Both the position numbers and the translations under genes were made by a program. The notes under the pieces were generated by a model, which saw only the letters and a program-made list of their open reading frames with translations, was not told the origin of the DNA and did not search any database. 64,000 nucleotides of DNA from Liolophura sinensis (taxonomy: Eukaryota; Mollusca; Polyplacophora; Chitonida; Chitonidae), in assembly GCF_032854445.1 (NCBI RefSeq), contig NC_088295.1, positions 44,815,385 to 44,879,384 of the forward strand, read 5' to 3'. Of the stretch, positions 1 through 11,652 are shown piece by piece (position 1 is the first letter of the stretch; every line of letters starts with the position of its first letter).

Positions 1-594
1 TGAAGCGCTATAACAGGGAGGGCAGGCTTGAAAGTAATGCCAGATCTTTCTCTGAAGTAATGATGGAATTGGGCATCTAATGGTGACCTTTGACCTAGGC
101 TGTCATACCCAGATGGTCTCAAGTGGCTTGCTTAGTCCACATTCTAACACAGTTCATCTTGAGACATTCAGAACTTGCAGCAGCTGAAAATTCTTGGTCT
201 TATCCTCCCCAGATCATATGATCCAACTCATCCACAACCCAGGCAGGTATTCTGACAGAATCCATCATCGTAACAACCCAAAATCCTACATCACAAAACC
301 CACTCCTGAGCGTGACCAAGAAAAAAAAAGAAAAAGAAAATAAAAGTCAGAAAGGTAGTCATTTTCATCTTAAAAACTGGTGTTCGTGAAAAAAAACAAA
401 AAAAAAAAAAGGAAACATTTTCATTTCGGACATGGTAAAGTTTCCATTTTTTTTCCTCATAACTAATCCAGCAACCCTAATTCTACATCACTAATATGAA
501 TTATTCCAAGGAAAGGAAAACAATAATCCTAAAACCTAATTACCTGAACTAAACTTTCTAATATTTTAAATATTTTTATCTACCATAAGAGCCT

Positions 595-913
595 TTAATA
601 AACAGCAGGGTTGTCCAATGACTGGAAATCATTTTCAGGTTGGTAGGTGACACACTTTCTAACTATATCCACTTCATTAAAAAGATACCATATTATGTAT
701 AAGTCAGTTTTGTCCTGTATCAAGCACATGACTCCTGTCAAAAAACTGTTTGGTGCAGGATGCTGTCCTTCTCCTGAAGCTGATGTTCCAGGTTTTGTTG
801 GCTGTGTAAAACCAGAACGCATTTTCCCTACAATTTGTTTGATTCCAGCAGGCCATCTTTGGACTACTTCTTTCTTCTGAGACGTGACATGGCATCGAGG
901 ATGTTGACTCCCC
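595..913 (-). CDS. Possible 3'-terminal exon, unidentified
   Basis: Seen: on the minus strand an acceptor-like CACGTCTCAG is followed by an open frame reading KKEVVQRWPAGIKQIVGKMR, continuing through GTSASGEGQHPAPNSFLTG and ending DNPAVY-stop at 595. ATTAAA directly overlaps the stop, a possible poly(A) signal. There is no ATG near the beginning. The N-terminal half is lysine/arginine-rich and could be coding; the second half is less convincing. The plus strand also has open frames here. Function unknown. Confidence 0.15.
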
Positions 914-951
914 TGCCAACAGAACGCACTTGCCCAGGTAGTAATGATCAA

Positions 952-1826
952 GCCGTAATCAGCATGCCACCTCAGTCATTATTTCAAGTAGGTACTAGGC
1001 ATGACTGTTATCAAAGCTTCAGATTTTGACCGCTGTGTCAAGGAGTTTTAGGACTACATAATTTCTGGGAAGAAGAAAAAGGTGGGTGGCAATGTTTATA
1101 AGCTAATAAACCATTAGGATATATTACAGTCCTATACTTTAACACCGTCATTTATGTGAAAATGTGAGAGTTCTCATGTCAAATGCTCAGGCAATTAAAA
1201 CTTGTCCTTTCAGCCAGTGGAAGTGGAAGTGTGAAATAAACTGACTGCTTGATTAAACAGAAAGTCCATGAGTTTCTTGCAATAGAACAATGAAGGCTTT
1301 TGGCTGCCTTATTGCAAAGTTACATACTTTTACAAAGCAAACCTAGCCAAAGTACGATACAGACTTAAAGCTAATAGGAGGTAAATGTTAAAAAGTCATC
1401 AAAGCTTTCCATGCATACCAGATCCACTCCCCACTGTTGGTTACCAGCCCCACCCCTGGGGATGTTACATATTGCTCATTTCCTGAGACACCTTTACAGC
1501 TTGATCCTGTCTGAGATAGCAGCCTGGGGATAACACCTGGCTTATCTCCCTACTTCGTGGCAACAAAAGCCAAAGCCATGTGCACCTTGCATGTGGTCAG
1601 GATTCCCCTAAGACGTACCAAAAGGTAAACTGTTATAACGGTAGATTCCTAAGATCACTGTTACCATCATACTTCATATTTGTGTTCAGCAGAAAGTATG
1701 CATTCGTGCCAGATTTTTTTCCCAAGTTCTTTGGTAATTACATGTACCTTATTAATTAGTCAAACTGACAGGAACAGAATTAAGGGGTAGTTGCCAAGGA
1801 GGTAAGCTTTTGGTAAACTTTTCAGC
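952..1826. other. Unique non-coding stretch
   Basis: Seen: AT-rich sequence, no repeat copy, tRNA, or splice-supported frame noticed. The left edge (1-594) is likewise plain apart from A-rich runs at 320-410. Confidence 0.5.
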
Positions 1827-2062
1827 GCATATACCCTAAATCACCTACAATTTCGTCTACAAAATTTCATTTTCAGAGGCAAAATAAATGTAACACAAAA
1901 TTTAAGTTTTTGGTGCTGAAACTTACAATTTTCCAGTACAATATCATCCCATGTTCCAAGCAAACCTCAAAACACCTTTCTACAATCAATAGAACTCTCA
2001 GAATCAGGAAAAATGGGCAAGTTAGACATGGACAAAATTTATGGTCATTTTAGGGTATATGC
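1827..2062. mobile_element. 236-bp element with perfect 14-bp terminal inverted repeats
   Basis: Seen: GCATATACCCTAAA at 1827-1840 and its exact complement at 2049-2062. The interior shares clear similarity with 60470-60690 (TTTTTGGTGCTGAAA, CAAAACA, GAACTCTCAGAATCA), so this is a dispersed family. No flanking duplication was evident. Non-coding. Inference: MITE-like DNA transposon remnant. Confidence 0.55.
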
Positions 2063-2394
2063 ATGTATTTTAAATTCCTGCAGGTAGGTGTGAGTATCAG
2101 GTCCTAAACCAATCACTTCGTGTTCAAATCTAGCTCTTTATATGTTGCATTAGCCGCATTTTAAGGCTTGCCAGGTAAGTAGCGAAGTTTGGTGGTTTAT
2201 TTTGGGCCCTCTGATTTCCTTGAACTATAAACCTGACCTCGTCTTATATAAGTAATAAATTGTTGAGTACGACATTAAAACACCCATCAAATGAAGAAAC
2301 ACATTATTTGCGGAATAAACTGCATAAAGAGGAGGATACAAGGAGAGCCTAAGCAGGTGATTTCAAATGAAATCCACCATTTCATCAACAAATG

Positions 2395-2625
2395 TACCCT
2401 AATTTCTCAACCTTTTAGCATATGAAAAAGCAATTTTAAGTTCACTTTATGCATGTTTTAAATTTGATTTCAGCGACAAAACTATATTGGTTGGATTGGC
2501 CAATTTCAGGGCATCACAAAAAGCATAATTTTATCAGTTTACATAGAAAAATGCCCTCAGATTTTGCTTGAATAAACACCTTGCAAACATGTGAAAAAAG
2601 GTTGAAGAAGTACAGAATGCATCGA
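2395..2625. repeat. Dispersed repeat R1, copy 1
   Basis: Seen: core GACAAAACTATATTGGTTGG-ATTGGCCAATTTCAG, ATTTTATCAGTTTACA, ATGCCCTCAGA, AAACACCTTGCAAACA. The same order occurs at 7195-7415 and 40540-40725. Non-coding; class unknown. Confidence 0.7.
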
Positions 2626-2629
2626 AACA

Positions 2630-3284
2630 CACATTTGTAAACCAGCCATGAACCAAGATGAGCATTTCATGTCAATAATCACAAGGCTTTCAATGTATAC
2701 TTAAACTACACTGTAATATAAATTTATACTTATTACAGAATTACACTGTGCATAAAAGTCTATGGTACGCTGTATGCATTTCCTCAGTTTTTGAATACTC
2801 TCAAAATAACAGAGTATAAGCTAATAAATAAAACCATGTCCAATACATGTACAGTAAACAAATAATCATAAAACAGACAAATGTAAGCAGTTTATCTTAA
2901 CAATATTGTTGCAGTATAGCATGATTTCAAATGTATAATGTTGCCAATGTTCTGGATGAATGACAACACAAATTCAGCAATAAGACACATGAAGTAATCA
3001 ACCAGAGCAGATATTATACAGTCAGACCCCAAACCTAATATATTACTACATAATTTCATAACAGAAGCCAAGCTTAATTCCTTAACATGAATGAACAGCC
3101 AATGAAATATGCATTTGGGCTTATCAGAAACATGATTTGGCATCGGCATTGGACATGGATCATCCAAAGTATGATTACCATAAAAGCAACGGCGCCAAAG
3201 AACGATCTTTATCTTTGTTCTAACATCAACAAATACGAATAAATGATCATGGCAATATGACAAATGCAAATACCAATTTATGTT
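2630..3284. other. Non-coding stretch
   Basis: Seen: AT-rich sequence with a long minus-strand open frame (2892-3329) that has no recognisable domain and starts inside repeat R3. Confidence 0.4.
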
Positions 3285-3400
3285 CACCCTTACCTTGATG
3301 TGTTCCCAAATACAGGTAAATCCAGTCATTGTGATGCAGTCAGATCTGATAACGATGATATAACAAAACTACCGATAGAGATCAATATTTAGGTGGTGCC
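3285..3400. repeat. Diverged repeat R3, copy 1
   Basis: Seen: CTTGATGTGTTCCCAAATACAGGTAAATC, CAGTCATTGTGATGCAGTC, and ATCAATATTTAGG align with 4247-4355 in the same order at moderate identity. An open frame of about 145 codons (2892-3329, minus) starts inside it and looks like repeat rather than gene. Confidence 0.45.
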
Positions 3401-3799
3401 TAGGCATAAGAGAGTTGTCCGTAAGACACACATACGTACACTAGCCACACCGGAGGCTATATAGTCAGGCTGGTCAGAGAGTAACATTTCCTTCTTGACT
3501 CCCACACTCTCTCTATCCTCCTGTGCACATAACACACACACATACATGTAGCCCTACCAACTGTTGGGGCTGGAGTGATGGGCAGGCCACCTCAAACCAA
3601 CAGCTGGGATTCCCCCTCCTTCAAACAACTGGCAGATTCCCTCATCATGTACATCATCAGTACATCCCAGGTCCAGTCTCTTCACTGACCAGTGACCAGC
3701 TTGGCTGGATTATAGCTGACCAGACTTGATACCCATCTGATTCTAAGATATATCAGTCTGGACAGAGTAGGGCCAGTAGGAATGAGGGGATTGAGGTGA

Positions 3800-3821
3800 G
3801 GTGGGGTGGGGTGGGTGGGTA
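3800..3821 (+). other. G-quadruplex motif
   Basis: Seen: GGTGGGGTGGGGTGGGTGGG, four G-runs with single-T loops. Confidence 0.65.
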
Positions 3822-4004
3822 GGAATTAACAGCCACACAACTGGACAGTGCTTTAACAGGGTATCATGTTCCAGTCCCACTGCTTAATGAGATCCTAGTG
3901 GGACCCTCATTAAAGCCATCTTCATTGTTAGGCTGGTCACAGGATAGTGCTATAGTTGGGAAAGTGCTACTTATAGGTGCAGATGGTTGAAGACATGTAT
4001 TTAA

Positions 4005-4008
<4 letters not shown>

Positions 4009-4035
<27 letters not shown>

Positions 4036-4036
4036 T
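4009..4036. repeat. Poly(A) tract
   Basis: Seen: 27 or so A in a row. No recognisable SINE body adjoins it upstream, though the 3540-3990 segment is richer in GC than its surroundings. Confidence 0.9.
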
Positions 4037-4246
4037 ATCAATGTGTACATTTTGTTGAAAATATTGATAGTTGAAAATATTGTATGTAGATGATGTTTTT
4101 ACCATTATAATTATTTCAATCTCTCAAGTCCAATGAAAACCAATATCCAAATATAATGTTGAAGTAAAATGTGTCAAATGTTTCAGCATCCACCAAAACA
4201 CAGAAAAAAGCAACTCACAAAACGCAAACATGTGAATCTATACGCT

Positions 4247-4355
4247 TGATAAGTTTCCAAAACACAGGTAAACGACCCAGTCATTAAGACACAGTGATCC
4301 AATGACAATAAAATAATAAAGTTATTGTAATCAATATTTTCTAATACTTCCATCT
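4247..4355. repeat. Diverged repeat R3, copy 2
   Basis: Seen: CTTGATAAGTTTCCAAAACACAGGTAAACG, CCAGTCATTAAGACACAGTG, and ATCAATATTTTC, parallel to copy 1 about 950 bases away. Confidence 0.45.
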
Positions 4356-4833
4356 AGTCGAACACCTGAACATATAAAATCAGTACATTAAAGGATTAAA
4401 ATATTTTTTAACTTTAAATATCTATATTTTTATGAATGTTAATTCTAGTGATTGTTATTATCAAGGGGTTAGGAGACAGGATGCTTGCTGAGAAATAGAG
4501 CTCATCTCCCGTACACAGCCTGTTTACCTTACATAACACATCTGCCACCAGATGAAACGGCTCTAATATGGAAACATGCCAAGACACAAACCAGACCCAG
4601 ACAAGCAAATCACACAAAATTGCTGACTATAGTTTTTTATTTAGTTGAAAGAAATATGCCGGAGTACAGCAGCCGACAAGGCAGAACATAAGTGACTGTA
4701 TGAACCAGTTAAAGTTACATTGTGTAGACGTACTTACTATTAGGCTTCTTGTGACATGGTCCATACTTTTAGCTGGCTGAGGTGTGATGATGATTTTGGT
4801 GTCAGAAGTAGGATGTGTAGTAAGCTGTGTAGG

Positions 4834-5102
4834 TCAGTTCTGACCTGTCCAGCTGGTCACCATGTTAGCTTCACACACCATATGCTTGTCCACTCTGGCC
4901 AGATTACAATCACAGGTAATTGACCACACATTCTCTAAAACTGGAATAGCACTGGGCCACAGGTCACTTTCACCATTGCAATAAGTTGCACACATGTCAG
5001 TACAAGGTATGGTATTTAACCATTGAGGTCTCAGTATACTGATGCTGACTATATCGCTGTGGGAAGTGGCATATATCCACCGCCAGGTATAATATGTAGA
5101 GC
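4834..5102 (-). CDS. Possible cysteine-rich terminal exon
   Basis: Seen: on the minus strand a pyrimidine-rich tract ends in GTACTCTAG near 5103, an acceptor-like site. It is followed by about 89 open codons reading GSTYYTWRWIYATSHSD, then CTDMCATYC, then ITCDCNLARVDKHMVCEA, and a TGA at 4834-4836. Seven Cys and four Trp give it the look of an extracellular domain. The frame is open further upstream but from GTG, not ATG, so a whole small gene is unlikely. No domain name can be given. Confidence 0.2.
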
Positions 5103-5253
5103 CCTCTAGAGTACACATGTACAGAGATGCAGAGAATGTGCACATAGGTATTGCAGAGAAAAAATACATGTAAGAGAAGAGCAGTGTGTTAAAGTGTGCA
5201 GTTGGTAAGTTATGAAGCTGACAAGGTCTTGGTACTATGGTAGATTGCTCCAC

Positions 5254-7190
5254 GTGTGTTCCAGCAGGGTGCTATATTTATCCCCTCGTTCAGAGCAGAA
5301 GGCTTCCTATACATATACTGGAAGATGCAACACCAAACAGTCTCTTTGTAGTCAGTCAACTATATGTAAATATGACAATGTCAAAACACGAAACTCAGAA
5401 GACTGTAACAGGAAATGTTTTGATTGATTTAATTATAGCAACATTGTCAATTTTAACATTTTGACGATTCATAAACCCAGGAAGACAAACAAATTCATTC
5501 AACTGCCTTGACTGACCTACATGTAAATGTAACGATTTAACGAAAAAAAAACAAAGAAGCTTTTTTTAAATGTTGCCAATTAATAATATTCATACTCATC
5601 GGTTTAGTATTTCTTAGGATTTTCACTTCATATTTTATTTAAACACCACTGAGTGGTCAGTCATCGCCCTGTGATAAATACAAATGGAGTTCTACTTCCA
5701 ACGTCCTTCGTAACAAATTGACACCAAAAAACTTTGGTGAAATTCCCAAAACATCTCAAAGGGAAAAGCACAAAAAATCAAACACAGCGCACCTACACAT
5801 GTAAGTGCATCTTTTTTTTTTCAATGAAGACTTCAGTTTCCATGGCAAAGATGTGTAAACTATGGAAATGAAAGCTGAAAGCCTTTGCTATGATCAATCT
5901 GTCAATAGCCCTAAAAAAACGCCCAAATTGTGTGGCATCTGGAAAGAAGGAAGTCAATGTTTGAGTGGATGGGTTTAAAAGGAAGCTAGCTGCATGGCAT
6001 CTAAACAGACCTGGCCTTAGGCCTGCAGGTAATAACAGCTGTTGGTGCTGCTGTTCTGCTTACTCTAATCATCAGGGGTTGAGTGTAATGAGGCTAAGGG
6101 TCTGTGCCACTGACCACAGCCCCCTCAGAGATTAAATGCGCTGCTCAGTACAAGAAAAACAGTCTCCTGACCAACACATTACAAGGCTTTGTTTTTTAAC
6201 ACATGTCTGAAGGCTGGTTTCATCTGTATACTCTAGTGGCAGTGTCCTACTGTTGCTCCAGGCTGAATTGGCAGTACTGTTGCTCGAGGCTAAATTGGCA
6301 GTATTGGATTGTCCCACGCGACTGTGCACATGTGGTTTGAAAAGAATTTAAGAGAAAAAAAAAAAACAATTCTAGAGATCTCAAAACAAGCAAACTTAAC
6401 GATAGGTTCCTAACTCGTCAAAAGGCAGAACATACATGTAGGTTTCTACATTTTCCTCTTTAAGAAAAAAGATATTATTTTTCACTACAGGTATACATTT
6501 TTTTGACCACATTTTTTGTTATTTCTAAATATACAACTTTAACTTCATTTGTTGGATCAACACTACCAGTATTATACATGTATGATAACAATGTGAATTT
6601 TAAAAAAATCTGTTACGGAGTTCTGATTTAAGCAGATTTTCATCATGATATGGGTGACATTTTACTGACATGGCACTATGCCATCAACACTCATTCATTT
6701 AATAAGTTTGCAAAATTAGTTCTCCTTGAAAGCAAATGATATCCTCATAAAATTGTGCTGGGAAGCTTTACCTTTCACATGTAATCATTCACAATTAAGC
6801 ATGAAAATAAAAAAAAAATGCTCATCCTTTAGAATTCTGTGCAATGTCCAAAAAATCTGTTCTTCTCATTTATTGGCAGGCAGCTGAGTGACCCTATTGG
6901 CTTAGGGTCAATAACAGTCATCAGTCATATAGGAAGCCCCAAGCAGGGGATAATTATACCTCTCCTAGACACGGGGAGGGGAGGTCACTGGCCAGGAGGA
7001 AAATGTCAAGACAATAGCCAGATGACCAATGGTCAAGTGGTCAGGTCAGTAGGTCTCCAGATGTCTGACCACAACACAAAACATTTCAGTTCAGACTTGC
7101 TAATCGGATATACTTTATATTAAAAGCCTTCATGATCCCAGAGTTTATGGAAACCTGGCAAGTTCAGCTGATAACAGTCTTTGATACATC
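5254..7190. other. Non-coding stretch with a GC-richer segment
   Basis: Seen: mostly AT-rich. 6840-7080 is GC-richer with repeated GGTCA/TGACC half-motifs (GGTCAAGTGGTCAGGTCAG near 7030). Could be a regulatory element; nothing coding. Confidence 0.4.
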
Positions 7191-7194
7191 CATA

Positions 7195-7415
7195 TACCTT
7201 AATTCCTCAACTTTTTCAGAGGTGAAGGAGCAACTTTATGTGAGATTTAATTACACAGCCTTCTACTTTGGTTTTGCAGACAAAACTACAGTGATTAGGT
7301 TAGCCAATTACAGGAATTCACAAAACATATTTCATCAGGTTACACACAAAAATGCCCTCAGAATATGCTGGAAGAAACACCTTGCAAAATATGCGAAAAA
7401 GGCTGATGGATGACA
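7195..7415. repeat. Dispersed repeat R1, copy 2
   Basis: Seen: GCAGACAAAACTACAGTG, TTAGCCAATTACAGG, CATCAGGTTACACA, AATGCCCTCAGAATATGC, GAAACACCTTGCAAAATATGCGAAAAAGG. An open frame of about 93 codons crosses this copy only. Since the other copies are not open, it is not treated as a gene. Confidence 0.7.
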
Positions 7416-7679
7416 GTACATATTATTTAAAGACAGCATCGAGAGTTAAACAAGAGCAGTGATGACGATGTGATACCTGGCAAATGGTCACATGTAACCT
7501 GTGAAATAGACCCTCTTAATGATTTACCTCAGTTTGGGATTCATTCTAAAATGGCTGAGTGATCTAACAATGCAATACAAACTTTCAGATTCATGTATGT
7601 TGCTTTGTTAATTGCAATCATCATCATCAGGGAATAAATCGAGTAGATATAATTTCCAATACTGACAAATTCAGACCTG

Positions 7680-7765
7680 TGAAAATATTGGCTCGAGTGA
7701 GACTCAAACTCATGACTTAGGGTCTCTCGCCCCAACGATCTGAGCTATCCAGATGGGAACAGCTC
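7680..7765 (-). mobile_element. tRNA-like SINE head or tRNA pseudogene
   Basis: Seen: minus strand reads GATAGCTCAGATCGTTGGGG (A-box-like) and GAGTTTGAGTCTCACTCGAGCC (B-box-like), followed by AATATTTTCACAGG. The cloverleaf is not intact and no CCA-end context is seen. The trailing ATATTTTCACAGGTCTG resembles the start of other molluscan SINE bodies. Neither family 1 nor 2. Confidence 0.45.
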
Positions 7766-7789
7766 TCTTGTTAAAGCCTAGTTACGAAC

Positions 7790-7834
7790 CACAACATTTA
7801 GACTATAACTATAGTTGTAACTATAAATGTTGTG
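7790..7834. repeat. Short inverted repeat
   Basis: Seen: CACAACATTTA at 7790-7800 and its exact complement at 7824-7834, with an AT-rich partly self-complementary loop (TATAACTATAGTT). It lies just right of the tRNA-like fragment at 7680-7765. Confidence 0.7.
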
Positions 7835-9370
7835 TGAAAGTACATTGATTTCCATGTGTAATCTTACAACATGTTTATGTTTCCCTTTTCATCACATCTG
7901 CTTATTTATTTTCATTGATTAATGTTAAATACCATATTTGTAGGACAGCAGTAAGATTACCTGACAAACTTGTGGAGTTAACTAGAGTCAAAAACTGAAC
8001 CAGCACGATCTGGATTTGAGCCCGTAACCTCATTGCTCACAGGCTGAGTATTCAGGAACCATAAGATAAAAACTTACCAACTGGTATTTACCAAGTTTGA
8101 TAAAAGTCCAATGTAACATTGCTTAGTCAAGTTGTCCCATGAGAACAATTCATACATATCTTTCCTGGGAATTACTATAAATTTGAGATTTGGGAAAGCT
8201 GACAAATCTGGCCAAGACAAATTCTGCTCTAACAAACCCTGTGTTATGTAGGAAAGCTATCAGCGTGGGCTAATCCATACCATCAGAAGCTGGACTACCA
8301 TCCTCATCAGACTGAGTAACCGTGTTGCTATAACATTTACACACAGCCCTATGCCAGACGGGAAGACAAACAGATGTCAGCAGGGCTTCCATCAGACTTG
8401 AGGAACTGTAACCAGTTCTAGTGTTTTAATCCCAGGTCACCAGGGAGGGGGAAAACAGCCTTTAGGTAGAGGGGCATAAGCAGGTTAGAATTTGATATTA
8501 CATACAGTAACAGTACCAGTATACCAGGACAATAAGCAGTATACTAGTACCCACTACAGGTATGTTTCAGGCCTTAATCCTGACACGTTAAAGGGGTATA
8601 ACTTTCATGTCAGTCTTCTATTTAGTCCAACATCTATTGACAATTCTGTTGTATCATATTTGAATACTTAGATAGTTACAAATCTGTTGACTACACAAAA
8701 TATGTAATTTGCCAATTTCAAGGTGACAAACAGTGTTTGTACCATTTAATATCCATGAATAAATCCAATCTCTGTTGCTCATACTTGTTGCAATTTTTCT
8801 CATATATTATAGACATTGAACTTGTACAACAATTTTTTCAATACTCAAGTATCTGATGACACATATTCTTATTTAAATAATTATATATCACACAAGTCCT
8901 TCCTTGTCCTTGCATTGCTGAACCAACTGAAAATTTCTTCTTTCCTGACTGTGCAAATACGCTTGTACTTTCACACAGGATGCCATCGATACCTATTATA
9001 TGTCTGAATATCTAAACTGCAATGCCAATAAAAAGATATTAAATTTTGGAAAACTGATGTCATGAGGTATATGTTGTACACAGGAAATGAGAATATACTG
9101 TTTTCTAATGAAATGACACCATTTCATTTTGGGCCAGATAAAAATGCTCAGCAATAAATCTTTAATTAAATCAGCCTTCAGAACTACTTAGCAACAGATA
9201 CTAATCAAGCAAGGTGCTGAAAGGAGAGCTATGTAAGCAGACATTTGTCATGCCACCTGCAAAAAGCATCACGTCTTGGCAAGGTCTGCACCCACCTGTG
9301 ACAAAAACCCCATCATATTAGTTCAGTCTGTTTACTCAGACAACAATCTATTTATTTTCCTTCAGTCTGA
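7835..9370. other. Non-coding stretch
   Basis: Seen: AT-rich unique sequence plus the tRNA-like fragment at 8008. No gene seen. Confidence 0.45.
8008..8060 (-). mobile_element. Possible tRNA-derived fragment
   Basis: Seen: GGATTTGAGCCCGTAACCTCATTGCTCACAGG on plus; its complement carries a B-box-like GGGCTCAAATCC. A similar stretch, GGATTTGAGTCTACAACCTCATTAGTCAATGG, lies at 14469-14500. Probably two fragments of one repeat. Confidence 0.3.
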
Positions 9371-9455
9371 CACACTACAAAGTAAAACGCATGCACACTG
9401 CCAATATTCAGCTGCTGGGAATGCAGCTTTATTTTGGTGCTGCACGAAGTTTCAC
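9371..9455. repeat. Local direct repeat, copy 1
   Basis: Seen: ACTACAAAGTAAAACGCATGC, AATGCAGCTTTATTTTGGTGCTGCACGAAGTTTCAC. It recurs about 275 bases later at 9645-9735. The open frame 9276-9641 lies across it and shows no splice or domain support. Confidence 0.55.
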
Positions 9456-9644
9456 ACCTTCAAACTGACACTGTTTTGCACTACAACAAATTTTGAAAGT
9501 GCAAATAATTCTAGGCACACTACAAATAAAACTCATCTAAAAGTTTGCAACTCCAAAACTGCATATTTTGCATACTTCAACTTTGACAGAATACATCTAA
9601 TTGTTTTTTACTGCAAGAAGTTTCAGAAGTGGAAATGGTAACTG

Positions 9645-9735
9645 ACTACAAAGTAAGACGTATGCAAAGATCCAAAATTTGGCAGGTTAGAATGCAACTT
9701 AATTTTGGTGCTGCACAAAGTTTCACTGCATGTTT
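9645..9735. repeat. Local direct repeat, copy 2
   Basis: Seen: ACTACAAAGTAAGACGTATGC, AATGCAACTTAATTTTGGTGCTGCACAAAGTTTCAC. Probably an old tandem duplication of a roughly 275-bp unit; the intervening parts have diverged. Confidence 0.55.
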
Positions 9736-10047
9736 TTGCACACCTTAAATCTGACCATTAATAAGCACTAATAAGTATAACAAAGAGAGTTAGATACACC
9801 TGTTGGCTCCCTATGCTAAAATCCACCTTTAATACATAACTCTGGCATGGCCTCTACTGTATAAAAATACGACAGGAAACTCAAAATGACAACACAAGCA
9901 TCTTAAAGTAAAAAGACAATTACACAACTCAAATCTTTCATAAGAATATCAGAACCATAATAAATGTACCACAATCCTGAAATACATGAAGATCCTACAA
10001 AACTATATGGCCGTGATCCAAGGAGGGAGAAATGTAACCTTGCCCAT

Positions 10048-10071
10048 GGGTGGGGGTGGGGGTGGGGGTGG
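10048..10071 (+). other. G-quadruplex motif
   Basis: Seen: four GGGGGT-type repeats in a row (GGGTGGGGGTGGGGGTGGGG). Fits the G3+N1 consensus with one-base loops, the most stable class. Gene relationship unknown. Confidence 0.7.
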
Positions 10072-10571
10072 CAACAGGTTAGCTATCACTAACATGCTAG
10101 GTTTTAGGCACATAACTGACCCAAACACAAAATCAGAGTGAGTGATGGATGTGTGTTGCTGCCATCTGAGTGACCAGCCTGGCTGATGACCATTCAAGGT
10201 GGTGACTAACTCCTCACTACTCAATTCACTTTACTGTTGGACTTTTACAGTCCCAGTGAGGACCTTAGAGAAAGCATTTAATTACCCAGCTGTGGGTGTC
10301 TACTCAGTACATGACTTAACTCAGATTTGTGTTTCCAAATCATTGGAAACACGGCATTTAAAGACAGTCTAGACAGGTACATATAAGAACATTTAACTGC
10401 TACTTAATCTGCTATTTATACTCTAGAGCTATGCAAAATATGAAAAGCCTACTTACCTCTACTTATATAACTAAACATCATTTAATTGCTATGAAAGCAC
10501 ACTAACTCATTTAATTTTACTGTAAATCCTCAATAACTTTTTAAATATCATTCTAGACATACCAAGACAAA

Positions 10572-10727
10572 TATTTATTTATTTAGTTGATTGTTGTTTT
10601 ACGCCGTACGCAAGAATACTTCACTTATATGACGGCGGCCAATTTTATGGTAGGAGGAAACCCGGCAGAGCCCAAAAGAAACCCCTGACCATCTGTAGAT
10701 TGATGGTAGACCTTCCCACATACGGCA
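10572..10727 (-). mobile_element. 5'-truncated SINE (family 1) with 9-bp duplication
   Basis: Seen: 3' body and tail of the family (TTGTTTTACGCCGTACGCAAGAATACTTCAC read on plus in part). It is flanked by CAAGACAAA at 10563-10571 and 10728-10736. The body ends just inside CCGTATGTGG, before the tRNA-like head. Confidence 0.85.
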
Positions 10728-10979
10728 CAAGACAAAAAACTCTGTATATACATGTAGAGTGTTTGAATGTTTGCCATATTTATCACATTATGACAGGCAT
10801 AACACTAGGTTTAACCTGGGAACTATACAACATACCTTTACCCTGAAAAAAAAAGGGTTCTGTGTTGTACAAATCCTATGGCCTATCAATACATTAACAT
10901 ATACCTTTTAAATTTAATATATCTTCAATATCACACTACAGTTTAGATATACATATGTGCAGTAGGTATATAGATGATG

Positions 10980-10982
10980 ATG

Positions 10983-11021
<39 letters not shown>

Positions 11022-11022
11022 G
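10980..11022. repeat. (ATT)n microsatellite
   Basis: Seen: about 13 uninterrupted ATT triplets, preceded by ATGATGATG. Confidence 0.95.
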
Positions 11023-11652
11023 ACCAAGTAGATGTAGGTATATTTTGCAATGCAAAATTATAACCAAATTCACATCATATTATTGTCTTGTTGTTGGAGG
11101 TACAAGTGCATGTAGATTTGCAGTGTTGACGAACTAAACCTTTTATATTAGTAGAACAATTCTATGGCAAGTAAGTATACACATGTATGTAGCCTGAATA
11201 TCATTTGTTGGTTCAAAGAATTTAATTCCTATCACAACAGGCAAAAATTCTTTCCAAATTCATGTCATATTTCTCTGTCGTTATTGGTAAGGACAATGGC
11301 ACACTGTAACCTAGCAAGGCATGCAAACAAGACTTATGATTGGATGGGAGGTTCAAGTCAAGTTCACTTGAGCTGAGGAATGCAGACCGATGATGTATTG
11401 TTATAATAAGGGACTTCTACATGCAGACATGACAGGCACCAAGGTAAAAAGCCCAGAGCTTGCTCTGATCTTGCCGGTTAATTATAACAGCTAGTCTGGT
11501 CAGGGTTGGTCAGACTGAAAAAATCCCATACTATGTCGCCCAGACAATTGGAGTCTGGATCAGCTGAGATCAAGCTTTGATAAATTCAGAGGATTCTGGT
11601 CCAGTTCTGGCCAATAGCCAGGCGGTTTTGTAATCGTGAGCCAGGGCCTCTG

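Noticed and set aside
2892-3329. 145-codon minus-strand open frame
   Set aside because: It begins inside repeat R3, has no recognisable domain and no splice support; its ATG-proximal part ends in a donor-like GTAAGG that the other repeat copy does not preserve.
7132-7413. 93-codon plus-strand frame
   Set aside because: It lies almost wholly in dispersed repeat R1, and the other copies are not open.
7680-7765. Functional tRNA gene
   Set aside because: Boxes are present but arms do not pair into a proper cloverleaf, and a SINE-like body follows.
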